Source: Taklimakanibacter sp049323275
GTDB lineage: Bacteria; Pseudomonadota; Alphaproteobacteria; Rhizobiales; Aestuariivirgaceae
Direction: 5' to 3'
DNA: 64,000 nucleotides
NCBI GenBank assembly: GCA_049323275.1
Contig: JBMOOM010000005.1
Coordinates: 121,016-185,015, forward strand
Part shown: positions 26,605-36,644 of the stretch, piece after piece
Position numbering within the stretch: position 1 is the stretch's first letter
How the letters are laid out: each line of letters opens with the position of its first letter
Translations under genes and position numbers: made by a program
Notes under the pieces: generated by a model
Seen by the model: only the letters and a program-made list of their open reading frames with translations
Database searches by the model: none
What the model was told of the DNA's origin: nothing

Positions 26605-28020
26605 ATGGGGAGCATCTTCAACGAAATGTTGAACTCGGACGGTTCCGTCCGCGGCCCCTATGCGCAGATCCATGACTGGGTCGGCTCGCTCGGCACAGCA
26701 CATGTCGAGCGCGCCCTGAAGGAAGCGGAAGGCATCTTCCGCCGGCTCGGCATCACCTTCGCGGTCTATGGCGCGGAAGAGGCCTCGGAGCGCCTCATTC
26801 CCTTCGACATCATCCCGCGCGTCTTCGCAGCCGCCGAGTGGCGCCGCCTGACCATCGGCATCGAGCAGCGGGTCCGGGCGCTCAATGCCTTTCTTCACGA
26901 TCTCTATCACCGCCAGGAGATCCTGCGCGCCGGGCGCATTCCACAGGACATCATTCTGCAGAACGCCGCTTTCGTGCCGCAGATGGTGGGCCTCACGCCG
27001 CCGCGCGGGGTCTATGCCCATGTCATCGGGGTCGACATCGTCCGGGTGAGCGAAACCGAATTCTACGTGCTCGAGGACAATTGCCGCACGCCCTCCGGCG
27101 TCTCCTATATGCTGGAGGACCGGGAAGCGATGATGTTCCTCTTCCCCGATCTCTTCAAACGCCATCGCGTGGCGCCGGTCGAGAATTATCCGGCGATGCT
27201 GCGCAGCACGCTCGAAAGCGTGGCGCCTCCCGGCTGCACGGGCGAGCCGACCGTCGTGCTGCTGACCCCCGGCATCCACAACTCGGCCTTCTTCGAACAT
27301 GCGTTCCTCGCCGACGAAATGGGAGTCGAGCTTTGCGAGGGCTCCGACCTCTTCGTCGAAGGCGGCCATCTCTATATGCGCACCACGCAGGAGCCGAAAC
27401 GCGTCGATGTCGTCTATCGCCGAATCGACGACGCGTTTCTCGACCCCCTCACCTTCCGTCCCGATTCCGCGCTTGGCGTGCCGGGCCTTTTCGATCTCTA
27501 CCGGGCCGGCCGCGTCACCCTCGTCAACGCTCCCGGCACCGGCATCGCCGACGACAAGTCGATCTATACCTATATTCCCGATGTCATCGAATTCTACACC
27601 GGTGAAAAGCCGCTCTTGAAGAACGTGCCGACCTGGCGCTGCGGCGAGCCGCAGGCGCTCAAATACGTGCTCGATCACTTGGCCGAGCTGGTGGTCAAGG
27701 AGGTGCATGGCTCGGGCGGATACGGCATGCTGGTCGGACCGACATCTTCCTCGCGGGAGATCGAAGAGTTTCGCGCCCGGCTGAAAGCCAACCCCAGAAA
27801 CTACATCGCCCAGCCGACGCTTGCGCTTTCCGCCTCGCCGACTTTCACGGGCTCCGGCGTGGCGTCACGCCATATCGATCTACGCCCCTTCGTGCTCACC
27901 GGCGACCGCATCCGCATCACGCCCGGCGGGCTCACGCGCGTCGCTCTGAAAGACGGCTCGCTCGTCGTCAATTCGAGCCAGGGCGGAGGCACGAAAGACA
28001 CCTGGGTGTTGGAGGACTGA
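26605..28020 (+). CDS. circularly permuted ATP-grasp type 2 protein
   Basis: Predicted peptide ligase-like enzyme of 471 residues (DUF404/DUF407, CP_ATPgrasp_2). Conserved lines include PFDIIPRVF, VLEDNCRTPSGVSYMLEDRE, LTPGIHNSAFFEHAFLADEMG and, in the ATP-grasp core, VVKEVHGSGGYGMLVGP. Enzymes of this fold join a carboxylate to an amine using ATP; no substrate is known for this subfamily. A longer frame begins at 26539, but the ATG at 26605 has GGGGAGG close upstream and starts MGSIFNEML. It is the first gene of a coupled operon with alpha-E, transglutaminase-like and Anbu genes, a grouping known from other proteobacteria. Confidence 0.88.
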   Translation: MGSIFNEMLNSDGSVRGPYAQIHDWVGSLGTAHVERALKEAEGIFRRLGITFAVYGAEEASERLIPFDIIPRVFAAAEWRRLTIGIEQRVRALNAFLHDLYHRQEILRAGRIPQDIILQNAAFVPQMVGLTPPRGVYAHVIGVDIVRVSETEFYVLEDNCRTPSGVSYMLEDREAMMFLFPDLFKRHRVAPVENYPAMLRSTLESVAPPGCTGEPTVVLLTPGIHNSAFFEHAFLADEMGVELCEGSDLFVEGGHLYMRTTQEPKRVDVVYRRIDDAFLDPLTFRPDSALGVPGLFDLYRAGRVTLVNAPGTGIADDKSIYTYIPDVIEFYTGEKPLLKNVPTWRCGEPQALKYVLDHLAELVVKEVHGSGGYGMLVGPTSSSREIEEFRARLKANPRNYIAQPTLALSASPTFTGSGVASRHIDLRPFVLTGDRIRITPGGLTRVALKDGSLVVNSSQGGGTKDTWVLED

Positions 28021-28967
28021 TGCTCGGCCGCACCGCCGCCTCGCTGTTCTGGCTGTCCCGCTATATCGAGAGGGCCGAGAACATGGCGCGTCTTCTCGAA
28101 GTGGGCTACCGCATCTCGCTGATGCCGCGCGCCATCGAAGGCCATCGCGACGATTGGCGCTCGACGCTCACCAGCGCGGCTTGCGAGGCGAGCTATTTCG
28201 CCAAGCACGAGGACATCACCACACCCGAGATCATCCACCATCTGCTGTTCGACGACGACAATCCCTCGAGCGTGCGCTCCTGCCTCAGGACCGCGCGCAA
28301 CAATGGCCGCGCCGTGCGCACCGCGCTGACGCGCGATGTCTGGGAGAGCCTCAATGGCACGTGGAACGAATATTCCCAGATAACCCCCGGCTCGATCGGG
28401 CCCGACCGGCTGCCCGGTTTTCTCGACTGGATCAAGCAGCGCGCCATGCTGTTCCGCGGCGCGCTGCTCGGCACCATGCTGCGCCACGACACCTATTTCT
28501 TCAGCCAGCTCGGCACTTTCGTCGAGCGCGCCGACAACACCGCGCGCATCCTGGATGTGAAGTATTATATCCTGCTGCCGAAGCCCAGCGATGTCGGCTC
28601 CGATGTCGACATCCAGCAATGGTCGACGGTGCTGCGCTCGGTCTCGGCGCATCGCGCCTATCGCTGGTTCTATCGCGACAGCACCTATCGGCCATGGCTG
28701 GTGGCGGAATTCCTGATCCTGCGCGAGGAAATGCCGCGCTCGCTCATCTTCTGCTATCAGTGGCTCACCCGATCGCTCAACGGGCTGGGTGAGCTCTATG
28801 GCCAGCGTTACGAATGCCAGGACGAGGCGGCGAAACTCTATGCCCGCCTGAAAGCCGGCAATATGGACGACATCTTCCAGAGCGGGCTGCACGAATTCCT
28901 GCAGGACTTCGTCAACGCCAACAACCGGATCGCCGCTCAGATCGCGCAGACCTATAATTTCCCATGA
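28020..28967 (+). CDS. alpha-E domain protein (DUF403)
   Basis: Mainly helical protein of 315 residues with the typical opening LGRTAASLFWLSRYIERAE and, later, FFSQLGTFVERADNTARIL. The family has no assigned biochemical activity but is almost always encoded beside circularly permuted ATP-grasp proteins, sometimes fused to them, so a structural or partner role is likely. The ATG overlaps the ATP-grasp stop by one base (TGATG), and its own end overlaps the transglutaminase start by four bases. Translational coupling on both sides suggests fixed stoichiometry. Confidence 0.9.
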   Translation: MLGRTAASLFWLSRYIERAENMARLLEVGYRISLMPRAIEGHRDDWRSTLTSAACEASYFAKHEDITTPEIIHHLLFDDDNPSSVRSCLRTARNNGRAVRTALTRDVWESLNGTWNEYSQITPGSIGPDRLPGFLDWIKQRAMLFRGALLGTMLRHDTYFFSQLGTFVERADNTARILDVKYYILLPKPSDVGSDVDIQQWSTVLRSVSAHRAYRWFYRDSTYRPWLVAEFLILREEMPRSLIFCYQWLTRSLNGLGELYGQRYECQDEAAKLYARLKAGNMDDIFQSGLHEFLQDFVNANNRIAAQIAQTYNFP

Positions 28968-29773
28968 AGCTGCATATCCGCCACGAGACGAAGTATGACT
29001 ACGAGACGAATGTCCGCTCGTCGATTCAGCGGCTGCATCTGACGCCCGCCAGTTTCGCGACTCAGAAGGTGCATGCATGGACGATCGAGGCGCCCGGCAT
29101 CGACAAGGCGCTCACCTATCGCGACGGCTTCGGCAATCAGGTGCATGTCGTCACTTCGCAAGGGGCGCATGATCATGTGACGGTGGTGGCCCACGGCGTG
29201 GTCGAGACGGAGGATGCGGCGGGCCTGGTGCGCGGCCTCAATTGTCCGGCTCCGGACAATATTTTTCTGCGTCAGACCGTCGCAACGGAGCCGAGCCCGG
29301 CGCTCGCCGAGCTTGCCCGAACGGCAGCGGCGCGCCAGCAGAAGCCCCTCGACCTCGCCCATGAGATCATGCGCGAGATTCATGCCCGCATCGCCTATCA
29401 GATCGGCGCGACGGATGCCCATACGACGGCGGCGGAAGCCCTCGCCGAGGGCCGTGGCGTGTGTCAGGACCACGCCCATGCGATGCTCTCGGCGCTGCGG
29501 CTCCTGGGCGTTCCCGGACGCTATGTCACCGGCTATCTGGTTACCGACGGCCCTCTTCCCGCCACGGCAAGCCATGCCTGGGCCGAGGCGCTCATCCCGC
29601 AATTGGGCTGGGTGGGTTTCGATGCGGCAAATTGCAAATGCCCGACCGGCGACTATATCCGGGTGGCGACAGGTCTTGACGCGCAAGGCATCGTGCCTGT
29701 ACGCGGCAGCCGGCGGGGCGGCGAAACCGAAAGCATGACAGTCTCGGTCGTGGTCCAACCCGCCGAGCAATGA
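28964..29773 (+). CDS. transglutaminase-like cysteine protease
   Basis: Protein of 269 residues with an N-terminal bacterial transglutaminase-associated domain (MKLHIRHETKYDYE) and a C-terminal transglutaminase-like papain-fold domain. The catalytic triad is visible: Cys167 in GRGVCQDHAHAM, His204 in ASHAWAEAL and Asp220 in WVGFDAAN. In bacteria such proteins are mostly peptidases rather than crosslinking enzymes. It would act on an amide bond, possibly one made by the ATP-grasp protein encoded two genes earlier. No signal peptide is seen, so it is probably cytoplasmic. Confidence 0.9.
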   Translation: MKLHIRHETKYDYETNVRSSIQRLHLTPASFATQKVHAWTIEAPGIDKALTYRDGFGNQVHVVTSQGAHDHVTVVAHGVVETEDAAGLVRGLNCPAPDNIFLRQTVATEPSPALAELARTAAARQQKPLDLAHEIMREIHARIAYQIGATDAHTTAAEALAEGRGVCQDHAHAMLSALRLLGVPGRYVTGYLVTDGPLPATASHAWAEALIPQLGWVGFDAANCKCPTGDYIRVATGLDAQGIVPVRGSRRGGETESMTVSVVVQPAEQ

Positions 29774-29789
29774 GCCTCCGGAGACCCGT

Positions 29790-30527
29790 ATGACCTATTG
29801 CGTGGGATTGCTGATGAAGGACGGTTTCGTCCTGGCAGCCGATACACGCACAAATGCGGGTCTCGACAATATTGCAACTTTCAAGAAGCTGCATAGCTGG
29901 TCGCAGCCCGGCAAACGCGTCTTCGCGCTCGCCACTTCCGGCAATCTCGCCACCACCCAGGCGGTCGTCAGCCTGCTGACCGAAGGTACGCTGTCGCTGC
30001 GCAAGCGCGGCGCCGTCGACAATCTCTTCAGCGCCAAGACGATGTTCCAGGCGGCCCAGATCGTCGGGCGCGCGGCGCGCGACGTGCAGCGCGGCGATGA
30101 AGGACAGCTGTTCCAGTCGGACGATACGTTCTCGGCGAGCTTCCTGTTCGCCGGCCAGATCGGCGCCGAGCCGCCGCGGCTCTTCCAGGTGTATTCGGCC
30201 GGCAATTTCATCGAAGCCACCGGCGACACACCCTTCCTGCAGATCGGCGAGCACAAATACGGCAAGCCGATTCTCGACCGGGTCAGCGACCAAACCATGC
30301 GGCTGGGCGAGGCGGCCAAGCTCGTGCTGCTCTCCTTCGATTCCACCATCCGCTCGAATTTGAGCGTCGGCCTTCCGATCGACCTCCTGGTCTATGAGCG
30401 GGACTCGCTCAAGCTCAGCCGCATCAGGCGGATCGAGCGCGACGATCCTTACTTCCGCAAACTGTCGAGCGACTGGGGCAAGGCGTTGCGCCAGGCCTTC
30501 GGCGCCATCGACGAATTCGATATCTGA
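29790..30527 (+). CDS. Anbu-type bacterial proteasome homologue
   Basis: Ntn-hydrolase of 245 residues, the Anbu family of proteasome beta-subunit relatives. The protein begins MTYCVGLLMKDGFVLAADTRTNAG, so removal of Met1 would expose a catalytic threonine directly, without a long propeptide. Asp18 (in AADTRT) and Lys32/Lys33 (in FKKL) match the Asp17 and Lys33 of the proteasome active site. It starts 17 bases after the transglutaminase stop and completes the four-gene set. Anbu forms helical or ring-like assemblies in studied species; its substrate is unresolved. No proteasome-activating ATPase is encoded nearby. Confidence 0.9.
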   Translation: MTYCVGLLMKDGFVLAADTRTNAGLDNIATFKKLHSWSQPGKRVFALATSGNLATTQAVVSLLTEGTLSLRKRGAVDNLFSAKTMFQAAQIVGRAARDVQRGDEGQLFQSDDTFSASFLFAGQIGAEPPRLFQVYSAGNFIEATGDTPFLQIGEHKYGKPILDRVSDQTMRLGEAAKLVLLSFDSTIRSNLSVGLPIDLLVYERDSLKLSRIRRIERDDPYFRKLSSDWGKALRQAFGAIDEFDI

Positions 30528-30633
30528 CCAGCGCTTTCCGCAAGGGAAGCCGCATGGTGCTTTTGATAGATTGCAGCGCGAAACGAGGCCGCCGTGCCTG
30601 CAATGACAAAGAAAAGAGGGATCTACTCTGCCT

Positions 30634-32229
30634 ATGATGAATCGTCGCGATTTTCTGGCCGCGAGTGGCGGCGCCGCGCTCCTCGCCGCCCTTGGCCTGC
30701 CCGCCGATGCCGAAGCCGCCGGCCTGCGGCTCGGCCCCGAAAGCAGCTTCTCCTTCGATGCCCTGGTCGAGCAGGCGCATGGCCTCGCCGGCAAGCCTTA
30801 TGCCGCGCCGCCATCGCCGCCGCGCGATATCCTTGAGCGCATCGACTATCAGACGCATGGCCTGATCAGATTCGACACGAAGCGCGCGCTCTTCGCCGAA
30901 GGGCCCGGCTCGTTCCCCGTCACCTTTTTCCATCTCGGCAAATATTTCCAGGTCCCGGTCCGGATGCATGTCGTCGCCGATACGAAAGCGCGCGAGATCA
31001 TTTATGATCCCGCCTATTTCGACATGCCCGCCGACAGTCCGGCGCGGGCACTTCCCAAGGACAGCGGCTTCGCCGGCTTCCGTTTCCAGGAGAGCCGCCT
31101 CGGCGACCAGGCCAAGCTCGACTGGCGCAAGAACGACTGGGTCGCCTTTCTCGGCGCGTCCTATTTCCGCGCCATCGGCGAACTCTATCAATATGGCCTG
31201 TCCGCCCGGGGCATCGCCGTCAATGTCGCCCAGTCCGACCGCGTCGAGGAATTTCCGTGCTTCACCCATTTCTATTTCGAAACGCCGAGGAGCGATGACG
31301 GCACAGTCGTCGTGCATGCCCTGCTCGATGGGCCGAGCATCACCGGCGCCTATCGCTTCACCATGACGCGCGGCAAGGCCGTCGTCATGGAGATCGAGAA
31401 GGCGCTCTTTCTGCGCGCCGATGTCGCCCGTCTCGGCATCGCGCCGATGACGTCGATGTACTGGTTCTCCGAGACGCGCAAGCCGGAGCTGGTCGACTGG
31501 CGTCCGGAAGTGCATGATTCCGATGGTCTGGCCCTGTGGACCGGACAGGGCGAGCGCATCTGGCGGCCCCTCAACAACCCGCGGCGCGTCACCGACTCGT
31601 CCTTCCAGGACGCGGGCCCGCGCGGCTTCGGCCTGCTGCAGCGCGACCGCGATTTCGACCACTATCAGGACGGCGTCCTCTACGATCGCCGGCCGAGCCT
31701 GTGGGTCGAGCCGCTCGACGATTGGGGCCGCGGCGCGGTCCAGCTCTTCGAGCTGCCGACCGATGACGAGATCCACGACAATATCGTCGCCGCCTGGGTG
31801 CCGGCCGAGCCCGCCAAAGCGGGCGCGAGCTACCGCTTCCGGTATCGCCTGCATTGGAGCGCCGAAGAGCCTTACCCGACCGCCATGGCACGCTGCGTCG
31901 CGACGCGTCTCGGCAATGGCGGCCAGCCCGGCCAGCCGCGCCCGCGGGGCGTGCGCAAATTCATGGTCGAGTTCATGGGCGGACCGCTCGTCAACCTGCC
32001 CTTCGGCGTCAAGCCGGAGGTGGTCCTGACCGCGTCACGCGGCACCTTCTCCTACATCTTCAGTGAGGCGGTGCCGGACGGAGTCCCGGGACATTGGCGC
32101 GCCCAGTTCGATCTCACCGTCGCCGGCCAGGAGCCGGTCGAGCTGCGGCTGTTCCTGCGCAATGACGGCCAGCCTTTGACCGAGACCTGGCTCTGCCAGT
32201 ACCACCCATCGCCGGCCATGCAGACCTGA
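30634..32229 (+). CDS. periplasmic glucan biosynthesis protein, OpgD/OpgG family
   Basis: Periplasmic protein of 531 residues, MdoG/MdoD family, which shapes the backbone or branching of osmoregulated periplasmic glucans. The N terminus MMNRRDFLAASGGAALLAALG is a twin-arginine signal, the usual route for OpgD. The conserved core has GLIRFDTKRALF, FFHLGKYFQVPV and FFETPRSDDG-type lines. It may start at 30634 or three bases later at a second ATG; AGAGGG lies 13 bases upstream. It is separated from the Anbu gene by 106 bases and is probably an independent unit. No glucan synthase gene is close, which is common for opgD. Confidence 0.9.
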   Translation: MMNRRDFLAASGGAALLAALGLPADAEAAGLRLGPESSFSFDALVEQAHGLAGKPYAAPPSPPRDILERIDYQTHGLIRFDTKRALFAEGPGSFPVTFFHLGKYFQVPVRMHVVADTKAREIIYDPAYFDMPADSPARALPKDSGFAGFRFQESRLGDQAKLDWRKNDWVAFLGASYFRAIGELYQYGLSARGIAVNVAQSDRVEEFPCFTHFYFETPRSDDGTVVVHALLDGPSITGAYRFTMTRGKAVVMEIEKALFLRADVARLGIAPMTSMYWFSETRKPELVDWRPEVHDSDGLALWTGQGERIWRPLNNPRRVTDSSFQDAGPRGFGLLQRDRDFDHYQDGVLYDRRPSLWVEPLDDWGRGAVQLFELPTDDEIHDNIVAAWVPAEPAKAGASYRFRYRLHWSAEEPYPTAMARCVATRLGNGGQPGQPRPRGVRKFMVEFMGGPLVNLPFGVKPEVVLTASRGTFSYIFSEAVPDGVPGHWRAQFDLTVAGQEPVELRLFLRNDGQPLTETWLCQYHPSPAMQT

Positions 32230-32239
32230 ACAGCTCCCC

Positions 32240-33487
32240 TCAAGCCGCACCGAGATAATCGCAGGCCGCAAGAACGTGCGTCTTGAGGATGTCGAGATAT
32301 TCGCTGATCTTCACGGCCTCGTCGGGAGCGCCCATGGTGTCGGGTGAAGGGCCATAGGAATAAGCCGGAATTCCGATCTGCCGCCAGAACCGGGCATCGG
32401 ACGCCCCAAGCGACAGGACCGGAACGACAGTTCGGCTGCTGAAACGCTCCGCATTGCGCACCAGATGTCGGACCATGGGATGACGAGAATCGGACCAGCC
32501 CGGCTCCATGAGGGTGATCACCTCCATCGACGCGCCATCATATTTGGCCAGCACGTCCTTCACTGATGCGAGGATTGTCGTGCTGGTCATGCCCGCCGGC
32601 ATGCGGATATCGACTTCGAGCACGCAGTCCGGCGCCAGCACATTGGCGCTGCTGCCGCCCTTGATCGCGCCGTAGTTCACGGTGACGACGTCTATGATGT
32701 CGCCGCCGCCCGTGCCCACCAGCCGATCGATAACGCTGCGGCATTCGGTGATGACGGGAGCGAGATCCGCAGGCGTTTCGTGGCGATTGCCATGCAGTCT
32801 GTCGAGATCGCGCTGAAGCTCGCCCATGAGGCGTATCGCGTTGGGGCTCTGATGCGTATAGGCGCCATGGCCGCCGGCGGTACGAATGGCGATGCGCAGA
32901 TGGACGGCGCCTTTTTCGCCCACTTCGATAGCGCCCACGGAGCTCGGCTCGGCATTCACATAGCAATCTCCGGCCACCAGCTCGGCATGGTCCTTCAGCA
33001 GAAACTGGGCGCCATATCGTCCGCCAGTCTCCTCATCGGAAACCAGCGCCAGAGTAAGGCGGCCGCCCAGGCTGTCGCGGTGCCCGTGCAGATAAGCGAA
33101 GGCCAGCGCCAAAGCCGCGGTACCGGCCTTCATGTCGACAGCCCCCCGGCCATGGACATGGCCGTCCTGCACCAGGCCGCTCCAGGGCGATCTCGACCAG
33201 CCCGCCTCGTCGCCGGCCGGAAACACGTCGAGATGTCCGTTGAGGACGAGATGCGGTCCAGGACGCGCCCCTCTGAACTCCGCCACCAAATTCGGCATTT
33301 CCTCCCTGGCGGACAGTCGCCGGCTGGGGATGCCGAAGCGGCGAAGCTCCTCCTCGACAACGCTCATCGACTGGCGGGTGTCGCCGGGCGGATTCGGGCT
33401 TGGAGCGCGAACCAAGCGCACCAGGAAATCGATGATGCGTGCCTCGTCGCGCGCAATGGCGGATAGTATCGCCTCTTTCGGGTTCAT
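32240..33487 (-). CDS. M20 family metallopeptidase, ArgE/DapE/CPG2 type
   Basis: Zinc-dependent amidase or peptidase of 415 residues. The metal ligands appear in NGHLDVFPAG, GRGAVDMKAG, VSDEETGG with NAEPSS, and the late VLSLGASDARFW segment; the dimerisation domain starts near AGGHGAYTHQ. It would remove an acyl group or split a dipeptide in the cytoplasm. It lies 11 bases after an orphan amino-acid-type binding protein on the same strand, so it is likely to act on what that protein captures. The family is too broad to name the substrate: ArgE, DapE, carnosinase-like and carboxypeptidase G2-like enzymes share these motifs. Confidence 0.88.
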   Translation of the reverse strand: MNPKEAILSAIARDEARIIDFLVRLVRAPSPNPPGDTRQSMSVVEEELRRFGIPSRRLSAREEMPNLVAEFRGARPGPHLVLNGHLDVFPAGDEAGWSRSPWSGLVQDGHVHGRGAVDMKAGTAALALAFAYLHGHRDSLGGRLTLALVSDEETGGRYGAQFLLKDHAELVAGDCYVNAEPSSVGAIEVGEKGAVHLRIAIRTAGGHGAYTHQSPNAIRLMGELQRDLDRLHGNRHETPADLAPVITECRSVIDRLVGTGGGDIIDVVTVNYGAIKGGSSANVLAPDCVLEVDIRMPAGMTSTTILASVKDVLAKYDGASMEVITLMEPGWSDSRHPMVRHLVRNAERFSSRTVVPVLSLGASDARFWRQIGIPAYSYGPSPDTMGAPDEAVKISEYLDILKTHVLAACDYLGAA

Positions 33488-33498
33488 CCCTGCCTCTC

Positions 33499-34290
33499 TC
33501 AGGGCTTGGGCGTTTTGATGGTGCCCTTGAGCTCGGGATGATTGGCGGTGATCCGCTCCAGCTCACCGGACCTGGCCAGCTCCGCGATGGCTGCATCGAG
33601 CTTGGCCTTGAGCGCCGTGTCGCCTTTGCGTATGCCGGCGCCCATGCCTTCTCCGACGATTTCGGGATCATCGACATCCGCCTTATGCTCGCAGCAGGCG
33701 CCGCCTTCCGCCGTCGAAAGAAGCCTCTGCATGGCCGATGCGCCGCCGACCGTGTAGTCGATGCGGCCGGACACCAGATCGCCGTTGGTCTCGTCCTGGG
33801 TCGGATAGACTTTGATCTTGGCGCCGGCCTGACCGTAGATCACGGTCGCGTATTTTTCCTCAGGCCCGCCACCGGGGACGCCAAAGATCTTGTCGGCGAG
33901 ATGCGCGGCGGTGACGTCGGGATCGCCGTTCTTCGGACCGACAACGAACATCACGCTGCTGTAATAGGGAACGGAGAAATCGATGACCTCGCGGCGATCG
34001 GCGGTGATCGACAAAGAGCTCCATATGACATCGATGGTCCGCGACTGGAGGCTGGGGATGAGCCCATCCCAGGCTATTTCCACATAGTCGCATTTCTCGT
34101 TCATGACCTTGCAGGCAGCCTCGAGAACATCGATTTCCCAGCCGACCCACTTGCCCGCCGCGTCCTTCGAGGTGAAGGGCGGATAAGGCTCTGCCACCAG
34201 GCCGATCTTTATATCGGCATGGGCGAAACCCGCCTGCAGCATCGCAAAACCGGCCGCGAGCGCGAGCCTCCGAAAAATCCTTAGCACCAT
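33499..34290 (-). CDS. amino acid ABC transporter substrate-binding protein, orphan
   Basis: Periplasmic family 3 (polar amino acid) binding protein of about 263 residues. A signal peptide ends GFAHA, followed by IKIGLVAEPYPPFTSKD and WVGWEIDVLEAACKVM, the standard opening. A CCEH segment near residue 205 is unusual. No permease or ATPase gene is adjacent. The start is unclear: an ATG at 34308 lies inside a 22-bp palindrome and has no ribosome site, while AAGGAGG sits just before the ATG at 34290 and at a better distance from a GTG at 34287. I use 34290. Control by the divergent TetR protein is likely. Confidence 0.85.
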   Translation of the reverse strand: MVLRIFRRLALAAGFAMLQAGFAHADIKIGLVAEPYPPFTSKDAAGKWVGWEIDVLEAACKVMNEKCDYVEIAWDGLIPSLQSRTIDVIWSSLSITADRREVIDFSVPYYSSVMFVVGPKNGDPDVTAAHLADKIFGVPGGGPEEKYATVIYGQAGAKIKVYPTQDETNGDLVSGRIDYTVGGASAMQRLLSTAEGGACCEHKADVDDPEIVGEGMGAGIRKGDTALKAKLDAAIAELARSGELERITANHPELKGTIKTPKP

Positions 34291-34297
34291 CTCCTCC

Positions 34298-34319
34298 TTA
34301 TTGGTCATATGACCAATAA
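34298..34319. promoter_or_regulatory. perfect 22-bp palindrome, probable TetR operator
   Basis: A perfect inverted repeat centred between 34308 and 34309, with half-site ATGACCAATAA reading outward to the right and its complement to the left. It lies between the divergent binding-protein and TetR genes. TetR-family proteins bind palindromes of this size, and those next to the regulator gene are usually their own operators. The centre CATATG gives a misleading ATG on both strands. Confidence 0.75.
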
Positions 34320-34389
34320 CTATCAGCGGCTAATGCTACGATCAAGATGGATTCGGTCGCCGCTCAACAGCATCGCAACGGGCAAAACG

Positions 34390-35007
34390 ATGGTCAGGCG
34401 CAGAAAGCTACCCGAGGAACGCCGCCGCGAGATCGTGACGGCGGCGGCGCGGCTGGCCAGCAAGGACGGCCTGGGCGGCATAAGCTTGCGCCGCGTCGCC
34501 CAGGAAGCCGGTGTCGCCCCCGGCTTGGTCAACCATTATTTCCCGGCGGTGGAGCAACTCGTTGCCGAAGCCTTCGCACAGGTCGGCGCGGATGATCTGA
34601 AGGGGCAGTTTGCAACGATCCGCACGGAAAGTGCTCCTGTTCAACAGATGCGCCTGTACTTGAAGTCGGCTCTTGCAGACCAGCCCGACTCCATGCGGCT
34701 CCTGGCGATCGAAGCCTGCTATCTGGCGCGCTACCAGCCCCTGCTCAGCGATGCGCTCACTGTGCTTTTCGATGCGTGGGATCTCGAGATGTCACGTTTG
34801 ATCGACGAGGGAGTCCGGGCCGGCGTTTTCCGGTCGGATGATCCGATGAAGTCCGCCATCCATATCTTCGCCCTGATCGATGGCTTCGCGCTGCAGGCAG
34901 CGGCGCTGTCGCGCGCGCGACTCGGCATTGTCAGGGAGATGACCATAGACGCGACCGAAAGAGAGCTGGGGCTAGCCAGAGGCTCCCTGCAAGTCGATCC
35001 CGCGTGA
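34390..35007 (+). CDS. TetR family transcriptional regulator
   Basis: Regulator of about 205 residues. The N-terminal helix-turn-helix domain reads RRREIVTAAARLASKDGLGG, then SLRRVAQEAGVAPGLVNHYF, the classic TetR pattern at residues 10-50. The C-terminal ligand domain is of the BetI-like kind. The longest frame opens at 34309 inside the palindrome, but MVRRRKLPEE at 34390 is a more natural TetR start; the ribosome site is weak for both. It is divergent from the orphan binding protein and M20 peptidase genes, which are its likely targets, and meets the next importer operon tail to tail. Confidence 0.88.
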   Translation: MVRRRKLPEERRREIVTAAARLASKDGLGGISLRRVAQEAGVAPGLVNHYFPAVEQLVAEAFAQVGADDLKGQFATIRTESAPVQQMRLYLKSALADQPDSMRLLAIEACYLARYQPLLSDALTVLFDAWDLEMSRLIDEGVRAGVFRSDDPMKSAIHIFALIDGFALQAAALSRARLGIVREMTIDATERELGLARGSLQVDPA

Positions 35008-35023
35008 GAGTCTCAGGCCCCCT

Positions 35024-36640
<1,617 letters not shown>

Positions 36641-36644
36641 GGCG

